Source: an uncultured Clostridia bacterium (lineage in GTDB: Bacteria > Bacillota > Clostridia > Christensenellales > CAG-314). From it: 64,000 nt of DNA. The stretch's first letter is position 1; each line of letters begins with the position of its first letter. Shown piece after piece: positions 1 through 7,098 of the stretch. The stretch is from positions 1 to 64,000 of the forward strand of contig CAMRUG010000007.1 in assembly GCA_947053925.1 (NCBI GenBank), given 5' to 3'. The position numbers were made by a program, and so were the translations under genes. The notes below the pieces were generated by a model that saw nothing but the letters and a program-made list of their open reading frames with translations, was not told where the DNA came from and searched no databases.

Positions 1-439
1 GGCACGCGCAGGCTTATCGTGTCCGCCGTATTTTTTTACGTTGCCGCCCCTTTTTTACTGCCGATTGCACCCATTAAAAGTACACTTTTTACCTGCCTTT
101 TGCCATTTACAGCCCTATCGCAATTTTTATTATTTTGCTGTAAAATTTTTTCGTAAAAACTTTTTCAAAGTCGAAAAAACCTTTCGAGTTTGAGTTGTAA
201 ACTCTCTATCGACAACGGCAGAAAAAAGTTAAAATATTTTTTCAAAGTGGCAAAAAACTTGCCACTTTGAGATTTACACTAACGGCATAACCGAAGCGAA
301 ATGTTGGGTTCAGTCGGGTAAATGTCGGGTTTTGTTCGGGTAAAGTCAGGGTTTAGGCAAGGTATTGTTCGGGTTGAGGTACTAACAATATTTCAAAGAC
401 TTTGCTACACTAAACGCACGGTAAAAGGAGCGAATAAAA
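1..439. other. Leader/origin-like region of first mobile element
   Basis: No convincing gene is seen here. The stretch holds a perfect 12-bp inverted repeat (242-253 with 259-270, 5-nt loop) and, nearer the rep operon, an iteron-like array (described separately). Short T- and A-rich runs lie at 30-240. Its position directly upstream of a replication-initiator operon suggests a replication and control region, but this is inference. Confidence 0.45.
303..374 (+). repeat. Iteron-like array upstream of rep
   Basis: GGGT cores recur at 306, 316, 327, 338, 349 and 371. Steps are 10, 11, 11, 11 and 22 bp, so all lie on one face of the helix. Each is preceded by GTC, GTT or GTCA-like bases (consensus GTYNGGGT). 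Helically phased direct repeats ahead of a replication gene are typical of iterons or of repressor/Rep binding sites. The array lies about 65 bp upstream of a 48-codon ORF that leads into the Rep gene. Confidence 0.55.
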
Positions 440-586
440 ATGTTAAAAACGGAATTGAAAGTCGAAACAATCGGACAACCGAATATTCAGGCGTTGAGCG
501 AGAGCGAACAACGCGCATTTTTTGAAACTCTTTTTGCAAGCATTACAAGCATTATGAATTTGTATAACCAATCGCAAGGAGCATAA
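440..586 (+). CDS. Small 48-aa protein preceding Rep
   Basis: A 48-codon ORF begins with ATG nine bases after AAAGGAG and ends four bases before the Rep start codon; the Rep ribosome site lies inside its last codons, so the two are probably translationally coupled. The peptide begins MLKTELKVETIG and ends NLYNQSQGA, with no membrane segment or cysteine motif. I do not recognise a family. Small coupled proteins ahead of Rep genes are common in rolling-circle replicons and may control copy number, but no function can be assigned from this sequence. Confidence 0.6.
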   Translation: MLKTELKVETIGQPNIQALSESEQRAFFETLFASITSIMNLYNQSQGA

Positions 587-590
587 AGCA

Positions 591-1505
591 ATGGAAACTG
601 AAAACAAGAATTATGAAGATGTCAAAGTGTATTATGACGGCAGTCATTACATAGGTATACCGCAAGAAAACTTTTCGCACGGTAAAGGCATTAAGAAACA
701 AAGTAAAACAGCTGTGCCACCACCCGAACAAACGGAGTTGAAAGCCAAATTTGAAACGGCATATAAAGAAAGTCAAAATTTACCCAAGCGTGAGCGGAAA
801 AAGTATATAACCGAGAAATTGCAAGCAGATATTACGGACAAAACGGAACGCCGAGTGTATGTCGAGCAAAATATAGAGCGCAAGAAAACAAACGCTATAA
901 AACGGCGTATTCGGTTATGGCGTAAAGTCTATACGCAAGGCAAATGGGACTATTTCGTAACTTTCACTTTCGACAGTAAAAAACATACGTCCGAAAGTTT
1001 TGAAAAGACCTTGCGCAATACGTTAAAACACGCCGTACAGCGTAAAGGTTGGAAATACATAGGCGTATGGGAACGCGGTAGCGAAACGGACAGATTGCAT
1101 TTTCACGGTATATTCTACATACCCGACGGCGCAATGATAGGAACGCTCGAACAACTGACCGATTACAGCACCAAACTACACCGCAGACAAACGACATACA
1201 GTAATACGCATTTTCTAAAACAATTCGGCAGAAACGATTTCAAAGAGATATGCCATAGAGATTTGGAACATTCGGTAAATTATATACTCAAATACATAGA
1301 GAAAAGCGGCGAACGGCTTGTTTACGGCGGAGAATTACCTACATATTTCAAGAGCAGTATTTTGAGCAACGATATTGCTTGCCCGATAGGCGTTGACGAT
1401 AAAAAACTACTCTTATTCGATAACTTCACTTGCATAGACGAAAACGGCGTAGTCGTGGGAAAAGTATCGCCCGAAGTAATAGAGCAAATGCCGAAAGCGA
1501 ATTAA
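591..1505 (+). CDS. HUH rolling-circle replication initiator
   Basis: A 304-aa protein with the three signatures of HUH endonucleases that nick DNA to start rolling-circle replication. Motif 1 is YFVTFTF (residues 121-127), motif 2 is HFHG (His170 and His172, the metal ligands), and motif 3 is YILKY (Tyr231 and Tyr235, one of which would attack the DNA and hold the 5' end). The layout matches the Rep proteins of Clostridia filamentous-phage-like and plasmid-like elements. The N-terminal 110 residues are basic and rich in Lys/Arg/Glu. It follows the 48-aa ORF and precedes a serine recombinase, suggesting a small self-replicating, integrating element. The substrate origin was not identified. 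Confidence 0.82.
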   Translation: METENKNYEDVKVYYDGSHYIGIPQENFSHGKGIKKQSKTAVPPPEQTELKAKFETAYKESQNLPKRERKKYITEKLQADITDKTERRVYVEQNIERKKTNAIKRRIRLWRKVYTQGKWDYFVTFTFDSKKHTSESFEKTLRNTLKHAVQRKGWKYIGVWERGSETDRLHFHGIFYIPDGAMIGTLEQLTDYSTKLHRRQTTYSNTHFLKQFGRNDFKEICHRDLEHSVNYILKYIEKSGERLVYGGELPTYFKSSILSNDIACPIGVDDKKLLLFDNFTCIDENGVVVGKVSPEVIEQMPKAN

Positions 1506-1695
1506 ATATATTTTGCCTTTCGACCGGCGGAGCGTAAACGCCTTTGTCTGCACCGTCAAGGGTAAAGTGCATTGCTGTCGCAACCCTTGACGGTGTGAGA
1601 AAGACAGATATTGAAAAAGCATTTTAACAGACGAAAGCCGTTTGTTTCGCCCTTGTCGAAAGACAAAATAAATTCAATCAAGGAGATTAAACCCT

Positions 1696-3201
1696 ATGAA
1701 AACAGCAGTAATCTATGCTCGGTATTCCAGCGACAGCCAAACGGAGCAAAGCATTGACGGACAGTTGAGAGTATGCGAAGAATACGCAAAGTCCCACGAT
1801 ATTCTCATACTCAACACCTACATTGACCGCGCAATGACGGGAACGAATGACAATCGCCCAGACTTTCAGCGAATGATAAAAGACAGTAGCCGTAAAGAAT
1901 GGAATTACGTTATTTGCTACAAATTCGATAGATTTTCGCGTAACAAATACGAAACGGCTATGCACAAGAAAACACTGAAAGACAACGGCGTTAAAGTGGT
2001 ATCCGCTACCGAATTTGTACCCGATACACCCGAAGGCATAATCTTTGAAAGTATGCTCGAAGGCTATGCAGAATACTACTCCGCGGAATTAAGCCAAAAG
2101 ATACGGCGCGGAAATAACGAGAGCCGTAGAAAAGGAAATCTTACAGGCGGTAAAATACCGTTCGGCTATAAGAACGTAGATAAGAAAGCGGTTATAATAC
2201 CCGAAGAAGCCGAGATTATACGGTACATATACAAACAGTATTCCATAGGCGTATATGTGAAAGATATTATTGCAGAACTCAACAGCAAAGGACTTTTACA
2301 TAAAGGCAAGCCGTTTGCAAAGAATACCGTTTACGGCATACTTGCCAATGAAAGATATTCGGGTATCTACCGCCACGACGGCGAAGTTTTCGATAATATC
2401 TATCCGCAGATAGTAGATAACGACATTTTCAATATTGTGCGAGAGAAAGTAAATGCAAATAAATTCGGTAAGCGTAGCAAACACATTACATATTTACTCA
2501 AAGACAAAATTAAATGCGGTTATTGCGGTAAATCTATCATAGGCGATAACGGTACAGCCAAGAACGGCGAAAGAAAGTATTACTACACCTGTTGCGGTCG
2601 CAAAAAGAAAACTACCGATTGTAAAAAGCAAGCGATACGCAAAGACGTTCTTGAAAAGATAGTGCTTGAAAACGTAGTCGAACAGATACAAAAAAGCAAT
2701 TCGCTCGATTACATTATAACCGCTTTAATGCAAGAGCAAGAACGCCAAGCGCAAGGCAACGTAGTATTGAACTTGCTTTTGAAAGAACAACGCCAAACCG
2801 ACAATTCCATAAATAACATAATGACCGCTATTGAAAACGGCGGTACAAGTAACACCGTAATGAAACGGTTGCGAGAACTTGAAAGCAAGCAAGAAGAATT
2901 GCAACGGCAAATAATAATTGAGCGTAGCAAAACAACCGTGCAGTTAAGCGAAACGCAGATTAAAGAGTTTTACATGCAAGCGTTACTGTTAGAGCCGAAA
3001 CTCTTGATAAACTACCTTGTAAAGCAGATAATACTGTTTGACGATAAAATACAAATCATCTATAACAGCCCTATAAAGCAAAGTTCCGATAACGACAGTC
3101 GGGGCTTTTTCTTATGCTCGAAAACAGTTAAACTGTCTTTCAAAGTACCGTTCAGAACAAATCTTATGCAATACGAATTTGAAATAGAGATGTATGTATA
3201 A
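1696..3201 (+). CDS. Large serine recombinase
   Basis: A 501-aa site-specific recombinase. The resolvase domain starts VIYARYSSDSQ, with the nucleophilic Ser near residue 11, and continues through the DRFSRN and FESMLEGYAEYYS helices. It is followed by the Recombinase domain, a zinc ribbon (CGYCG near residue 275, then CC and C) and a long coiled coil. This is the standard large serine integrase architecture. Translation starts at an ATG behind AAGGAG. The enzyme presumably integrates and excises the element at short att sites, but none could be located. A 190-bp gap with a GC-rich hairpin separates it from Rep, and a large inverted repeat follows its stop codon. Confidence 0.9.
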   Translation: MKTAVIYARYSSDSQTEQSIDGQLRVCEEYAKSHDILILNTYIDRAMTGTNDNRPDFQRMIKDSSRKEWNYVICYKFDRFSRNKYETAMHKKTLKDNGVKVVSATEFVPDTPEGIIFESMLEGYAEYYSAELSQKIRRGNNESRRKGNLTGGKIPFGYKNVDKKAVIIPEEAEIIRYIYKQYSIGVYVKDIIAELNSKGLLHKGKPFAKNTVYGILANERYSGIYRHDGEVFDNIYPQIVDNDIFNIVREKVNANKFGKRSKHITYLLKDKIKCGYCGKSIIGDNGTAKNGERKYYYTCCGRKKKTTDCKKQAIRKDVLEKIVLENVVEQIQKSNSLDYIITALMQEQERQAQGNVVLNLLLKEQRQTDNSINNIMTAIENGGTSNTVMKRLRELESKQEELQRQIIIERSKTTVQLSETQIKEFYMQALLLEPKLLINYLVKQIILFDDKIQIIYNSPIKQSSDNDSRGFFLCSKTVKLSFKVPFRTNLMQYEFEIEMYV

Positions 3202-3232
3202 GATATGCAAACACGGCTATTTATTCCACGTT

Positions 3233-3373
3233 CCGCTTGACGTGAGCCTCGCAGGAGCGTGTGTATAGGCAAATAAGGGCGAAACGCGCAACCCGACCGA
3301 TTAGAAAATCTGTCGGGTTTTGGTTTGCCTTTGGCACTAATAGCCTAACACGCTCCTTTCTCACGTCAAGCGG
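3233..3373. repeat. 141-bp nested inverted repeat (cruciform)
   Basis: Outer arms 3233-3246 and 3360-3373 are perfect 14-bp complements. Next come 3253-3262 with 3348-3357 (10 bp) and 3266-3270 with 3343-3347. At the centre, 3290-3297 pairs with 3312-3319 around a 4-bp inner stem (299-302 with 307-310). As single-stranded DNA or RNA this forms one long rod with bulges and a terminal arm. It follows the serine recombinase directly. Candidates are a single-strand origin, a packaging-type hairpin of an ssDNA element, or an elaborate terminator. Confidence 0.7.
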
Positions 3374-3432
3374 CTTTCGCGGCATAAACCGCCGTGTGCT
3401 CGTGATTGCATACACACGACAAAACCGAAAAC

Positions 3433-3547
3433 AAGCCGTTAAAGACTAAATAACGGCTTTATACAGTACAATGCTTGCGACGGAATTACGGTAAAAGAAA
3501 AAACCTAAAACCAATTCCAACAAAAGGAGTTCGTTTTAGGTTTTGAC
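3433..3547. terminator. Two hairpins before the prophage left end
   Basis: A short inverted repeat lies at 3433-3457 (GCCGTTA with TAACGGC). A second, stronger one pairs 3500-3511 with 3533-3544, and its right arm ends in a T run, as in an intrinsic terminator reading rightwards. The second hairpin abuts the 25-bp attachment repeat, so the left flank of the prophage closes with a terminator, as does the right flank. Confidence 0.5.
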
Positions 3548-3572
3548 TGGTGGGGAGTACAGGGCTCGAACC
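3548..3572. repeat. attL: 25-bp copy of tRNA-Val 3' end
   Basis: Identical over 25 bp to 14705-14729, which is the acceptor/T-arm end (including CCA) of the intact tRNA-Val gene. Bases flanking the two copies differ, so this is a recombination duplication and not a second tRNA gene. Confidence 0.9.
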
Positions 3573-3604
3573 AACAAAGGAATTTTTTAACAGTATTAAA
3601 ACCT

Positions 3605-3648
3605 ACAATATATTGTAATTTTATACAATATTTAACACAATATATTGA
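3605..3648. promoter_or_regulatory. Paired NrdR-box-like sites at prophage left end
   Basis: ACAATATATTGT (3605-3616) and ACAATATATTGA (3637-3648) lie exactly 32 bp apart. The two boxes upstream of nrdD in this window show the same core and the same 32-bp step. Extended to 16 bp, the second site matches the perfect nrdD box at 14 of 16 positions and the first at 12 of 16. The alternative reading is a pair of integrase arm-binding sites, since they sit within 80 bp of the attachment core. A TGACCCAAAA sequence also recurs at both element ends (3673 and 14589). Confidence 0.45.
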
Positions 3649-3707
3649 CTAATCAAAAATAGTGTGCCACTTATGACCCAAAATGTCGTATCATTGTTTG
3701 CTTTTGT

Positions 3708-3734
3708 AAAGAACAGGCTTAATGCCTGTTCTTT
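3708..3734 (-). terminator. Hairpin after rep
   Basis: An 11-bp perfect stem (3708-3718 with 3724-3734) lies just beyond the Rep stop codon. The T run is weak on the minus strand, so it may be a processing or termination hairpin. Confidence 0.5.
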
Positions 3735-3750
3735 AAATTTAACTTAATTT

Positions 3751-4785
3751 TTATTGTACTTTTTTAATAAAAGACTCTGGATAATAGTCCAAATAGCCCG
3801 TCAAATCAATATCCGACCTATAAATTTGTTCACCGCTTTTAGTTATTCGTATCTTTTCCAAACCAAAAGCAGTGCAAAGTTCTTCAAAAGCGTCAAACAT
3901 AACTCCATCTTCAAGTTTACCCTTGTAATTTACCAAAATTTTCGATACAGGTTCACTATTATCTTTACTATTGAACATATATGTGTCTCTACAATCAACA
4001 TTTAAAGTATGAAAAAAACGTTTGCATCGATACGGCGCAGGACAATTTTTAGTCAGATAGCTACCAAGATAATTAACTACTTGTAACTTTGTACTATCAG
4101 GATGTATGCAAACTACGGTAGAAAAACCATGACGCCAATCAATACAGTTAAAAACTTGATTTCCCAACTTTGAATATATAAACCGTCCATTGTAAGGATT
4201 TATTGCAGGAGCTAAGCGTAAAACACAATTAGCAAGCAATGCATGCATATGATAACCACCTTTTTCAAATTCTTCATAAACTGCCAATGCCTTGACATCC
4301 GGATTATTTACTCTAATTATTTTTATAAATTTATTATATGTATCATACAGCAAATCTTTATCGGCACGAACCTGTTCGTCAGAAAAAGTCCAAGTGCAAA
4401 AATATTGCCAATCATTATTTCCAAGTGCATAATTATAAAATTTTGTTTTACTTGCTTTTGCAGATTTCTGCCGTGATTTAACTAAATCGGCAATTCTTAC
4501 AGAAGAATCTACCGGAACAACAACACCGTCAATAGTTTTCCAACGTTGCATAGATATTGCTTCCGAAAAAGCATAATCAGTATAATAATTACTGCACATT
4601 TCAGCATCCAACGCATACACTTTAGGGACTTTAAATGGTTTCGCAAATTTTACAACTTCTAAACCAGTTATACTCGGCATTATTAAAGTATCGTAATAAA
4701 CATAATCTCGTTGATAAATCTCTCCGTCTTTTTCATAAATACCCTGTAATTTCTCTCCGGTTTCCTTATCAAAAATATAATTCAT
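3751..4785 (-). CDS. HUH rolling-circle Rep of the inovirus-like element
   Basis: A 344-aa replication initiator. Motif 1 is YFCTWTF (near residue 128). Motif 2 is YHMH, giving His179 and His181 as metal ligands. Motif 3 is NYLGSYLTK with Tyr239 and Tyr243. This is the HUH nickase layout of filamentous-phage gene II products and related Clostridia Reps. It is the last gene of the minus-strand operon, separated from the rest by a hairpin-rich intergenic region, which is where a gene-II-type enzyme would be expected next to its origin. Start: ATG behind CGGAGG. It differs clearly from the Rep of the neighbouring element, so the two replicons are not recent duplicates. Confidence 0.82.
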   Translation of the reverse strand: MNYIFDKETGEKLQGIYEKDGEIYQRDYVYYDTLIMPSITGLEVVKFAKPFKVPKVYALDAEMCSNYYTDYAFSEAISMQRWKTIDGVVVPVDSSVRIADLVKSRQKSAKASKTKFYNYALGNNDWQYFCTWTFSDEQVRADKDLLYDTYNKFIKIIRVNNPDVKALAVYEEFEKGGYHMHALLANCVLRLAPAINPYNGRFIYSKLGNQVFNCIDWRHGFSTVVCIHPDSTKLQVVNYLGSYLTKNCPAPYRCKRFFHTLNVDCRDTYMFNSKDNSEPVSKILVNYKGKLEDGVMFDAFEELCTAFGLEKIRITKSGEQIYRSDIDLTGYLDYYPESFIKKVQ

Positions 4786-4814
4786 ATATCCTCCGTTTTT
4801 TTGTAAAAAATGCC

Positions 4815-5025
4815 ATGCCCACTTATCAAAATGGGCATTTTCTTGCCTGATGTGCTACCAGTATCAAGTACGGTAGCACATTGCGACGGCTTTGCCATCG
4901 GATACAGTTATTGCCTGCACGGCGGAAGCGTTGGAGCAACGCTTCCGTCCGCATTCCGCCGTGCAGACGGTTTTTTGTTCATTAAACACCCTTGCAGGGA
5001 GCATTACCGCCTACGGCGGAAATGC
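4815..5025. promoter_or_regulatory. Intergenic region with four hairpins (putative origin/packaging signal)
   Basis: Four stems lie in 210 bp. (A) 4815-4821 with 4832-4838, followed on the minus strand by a T run. (B) 4851-4859 with 4872-4880. (C) a perfect 13-bp outer stem, 4915-4927 with 4954-4966, whose inner arms also form an alternative 9-bp stem (4924-4932 with 4938-4946). (D) 5001-5005 with 5021-5025, enclosing CCGCC/GGCGG. Filamentous phages carry the packaging hairpin and the plus- and minus-strand origins as such a cluster beside the replication gene. The assignment is by position and structure only. Confidence 0.6.
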
Positions 5026-5029
5026 GCTT

Positions 5030-5284
5030 TTAAGAGAGTCGGTTCTTCCCTTTCTTCCGCTCGTTTGCCGCATCACGGTAGCCGGCAATTATTCCCTTGC
5101 TCATCTGGTCGCCGTTTTTAGCCAATTGCATAAAATTATTTATAATTCTCTGCGTTTGCCGGCGATTTTCGGCATCTTGTTTAAAGTATCCTTTATATAC
5201 GTCTACGCCGATGCAGTAACCGCTTCCGAAATGTCCGCCGCGTTTCTTGTTGTAATTATACTTTTCTTCAACCGTGCGTTTCAT
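5030..5284 (-). CDS. Hypothetical basic 84-aa phage protein
   Basis: The start chosen is the ATG six bases after GGGAG, giving MKRTVEEKYNYNKK; upstream in-frame starts lack a ribosome site. The protein is rich in Lys, Arg and Asn, has no membrane segment, and has a glycine-rich GGHFGSGY stretch near residue 17. It overlaps the end of the preceding gene by 17 bp and is the last gene before the hairpin-rich intergenic region. I do not recognise a family. A basic small protein here could bind the phage DNA, but that is only suggested by charge and position. Confidence 0.55.
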   Translation of the reverse strand: MKRTVEEKYNYNKKRGGHFGSGYCIGVDVYKGYFKQDAENRRQTQRIINNFMQLAKNGDQMSKGIIAGYRDAANERKKGKNRLS

Positions 5285-5714
5285 CGGAATCTCCCTTGCT
5301 AGGCGTAACGGCTTCGTTGCCGGATAAGATAATATCTGTAGACTTAGCATTGTCTGTACTATTATCCTCCGTAACGTCGTCTTTTGGCTCGTGTTGGCTC
5401 TTTTTACTTACTTTCATACTTGTTAAAAACTTCTCAAACTCCGTCTTGTAGTCATTTAACAAGGCTTTTGCCATTTTATTCCAACGCAACCAAACGCGAC
5501 GCGGCAAATAGTATTTGGCTCTGAATTTTAACTCAAAATTTTCAACTCCCACAACCAAAGATTGTTCTGTTAAGCAAGTGTCTAATTCTTCTAAATATTG
5601 TTGTTGCAGTACCTTAGCCATAATGTCATATTGCCTTTCGGGCAGTGCAGGAGACGCATCGTCCAAATCGTTAAATAGATAATAATATTTTTGGTTCAAT
5701 TCAGATAATACCAT
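5268..5714 (-). CDS. Hypothetical 148-aa protein downstream of Zot
   Basis: The start ATG shares one base with the zot stop (TAATG), so translation is probably coupled. Residues 1-100 look helical and mixed-charge (KYYYLFNDLDD, then a basic RAKYYLPRRVWLRW region). The last 45 residues are low-complexity, acidic and Asp/Ser/Thr-rich. No signal peptide or membrane helix is visible. It may be a partner of the Zot ATPase, given the tight coupling, but no family is recognised. Confidence 0.6.
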   Translation of the reverse strand: MVLSELNQKYYYLFNDLDDASPALPERQYDIMAKVLQQQYLEELDTCLTEQSLVVGVENFELKFRAKYYLPRRVWLRWNKMAKALLNDYKTEFEKFLTSMKVSKKSQHEPKDDVTEDNSTDNAKSTDIILSGNEAVTPSKGDSDETHG

Positions 5715-6586
5715 TAGACCACCTTCTTACATTTTTTATTCTCTTTTGCTTCATCTTGCCGCGCTTTTAAAATTGCCTCGGCATCTTTCTTATAAAAACC
5801 GTATGGAGCAGTCTGCGCGTAAACTGCTTTTTTAAAATCTAAATCAACGCCGTTTACAACGCGTCCGACGTGATCCATTAGCATAAAGTCATTCTTCGGA
5901 AGAAACGCATCGAAGAAACTCCGGCTTTTATAAGCATCGAATACGTTAAAGTCAAAAGTCTCTTTAACTAAATCGTAGTTGTTTTTGTTCCTATCGGATA
6001 TAAACGTCTCGGCGCTTGCTGCATCTTTCCAAACGCGCAATGTAAATTCACTCTGAATTACTTTGCCATTGTAAGCGGTTTCGTGTTTGACGTTCGCAAC
6101 TTCAATTACGCACTCTAACAGTTCACGGATATTTATATCTAATAAACCTAACCGTTGTAAGTCTAAAAATATATCTAATAAGAAATGACGGTGTTCTTCA
6201 AAGAATCGGCTTACCCAATCAGGCAACTGAGTAGACATACGGCTATTGTAATACCGTTGTACTTCCGTCATAAAAATTTTACTTCCCGGTAATACCGGAA
6301 CAGTTTCTACAAACTCATTTTCAAACCCCATACGAAAGCCGTCTATCCAATAACTATCCCGGCGTTTTTGGTATCCTATATGCGCCGATACCGGATAGTT
6401 TGTATAAACCGGCGGACTACTAGGAATAGAGTAATTAAAACCTTGCGCATTAAGTAATTCTACTTGCGAAATACAATTACGCAAAAGTACTTTGCCTTCT
6501 TGCGTATTGAGTAAATACTTTAATGCTAAACACGTTAGATATGCCGTTTTGCCCGAACCGGGTCTGCCTATTATTGCTGTAATCAT
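5714..6586 (-). CDS. Zot-like assembly ATPase (filamentous phage pI type)
   Basis: A 290-aa P-loop protein with Walker A GRPGSGKT at residues 7-14, the hallmark of the zonular-occludens-toxin/pI family that drives filamentous phage extrusion. The Walker B strand is KIFMTEVQRYYNSR: the Glu (108) and the QR that follow are kept, but the usual Asp is Thr107. Family members normally carry a membrane helix in the second half; none is visible, and the C-terminus is a charged Lys/Glu tail. The start ATG overlaps the upstream stop (ATGA). Membrane attachment may depend on a partner. I am confident of the family and less so of activity. Confidence 0.8.
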   Translation of the reverse strand: MITAIIGRPGSGKTAYLTCLALKYLLNTQEGKVLLRNCISQVELLNAQGFNYSIPSSPPVYTNYPVSAHIGYQKRRDSYWIDGFRMGFENEFVETVPVLPGSKIFMTEVQRYYNSRMSTQLPDWVSRFFEEHRHFLLDIFLDLQRLGLLDINIRELLECVIEVANVKHETAYNGKVIQSEFTLRVWKDAASAETFISDRNKNNYDLVKETFDFNVFDAYKSRSFFDAFLPKNDFMLMDHVGRVVNGVDLDFKKAVYAQTAPYGFYKKDAEAILKARQDEAKENKKCKKVV

Positions 6587-6924
6587 TTTTTAGATTTCGC
6601 CTGAATTATTTCATCATACAGTTCACGTTCCACCAAATAACATTTTTCACGTTTACTGTTTTGCTTGTTATCAAAAAAAGCCATAACGCGCTCCTTTGTT
6701 ATGTTCGGCAGTTCCGTAACGTCGTTAATAAACTTGCGCTTTTTAGTTCCGTCTTTGGATACAGTTGTTTTAGATATAAACGGTACGTCCTTCGATACTA
6801 TTCCGTATACGCCGTTCTTCCAACGTTTAGTTTTAATGTCGAAAGCATCGTCCGAACTAACAACCATAAGTCCGGCCAAATTTGCTTCGTTTGGTTTTCT
6901 TTTACGTTTTGGATATTTAGGCAT
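6583..6924 (-). CDS. Hypothetical basic 113-aa protein upstream of Zot
   Basis: The ATG at 6924 lies nine bases after AGGAGG and gives MPKYPKRKRKPNEANLAG; an in-frame TTG two codons earlier is too close to the ribosome site. The protein is strongly basic at the N-terminus, followed by a mixed alpha/beta-looking stretch (VYGIVSKDVPFISKTTVSK). It has no membrane segment. Its stop overlaps the zot start by ATGA, so the two are coupled. The family is not recognised. A role in assembly beside Zot is an inference from coupling only. Confidence 0.6.
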   Translation of the reverse strand: MPKYPKRKRKPNEANLAGLMVVSSDDAFDIKTKRWKNGVYGIVSKDVPFISKTTVSKDGTKKRKFINDVTELPNITKERVMAFFDNKQNSKREKCYLVERELYDEIIQAKSKK

Positions 6925-7098
6925 TGACAAATTCCTCCTAATAGTTTAAAATAAGATTATCTCGGTGGCGATAAAAGCCAAAGTTAGAAAGCAGGACTTG
7001 TCTAACCGAGCAGAGTAACCTATGAGATTGAAAGCGGTTGCATTTAGCAATTTGGTTGTGAAGCTCTGCAGAACACTCGGATATACGCCGAGTGTTTT
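6925..7098. other. Gap with an antisense-oriented terminator hairpin
   Basis: A 174-bp spacer between the secreted protein and the Zot pair. Near 7072-7106 an ACACTCGG/CCGAGTGT hairpin is followed by a T run on the plus strand, opposite to the direction of the operon. On the minus strand it has only a short T run. It could block antisense transcription or act in the single-stranded genome. No ORF is seen. Confidence 0.45.

Noticed and set aside
322..525. 67-aa frame across the iteron region
   Set aside because: Starts inside the repeat array without a ribosome site; the overlapping 48-aa ORF has a proper site and is coupled to Rep.
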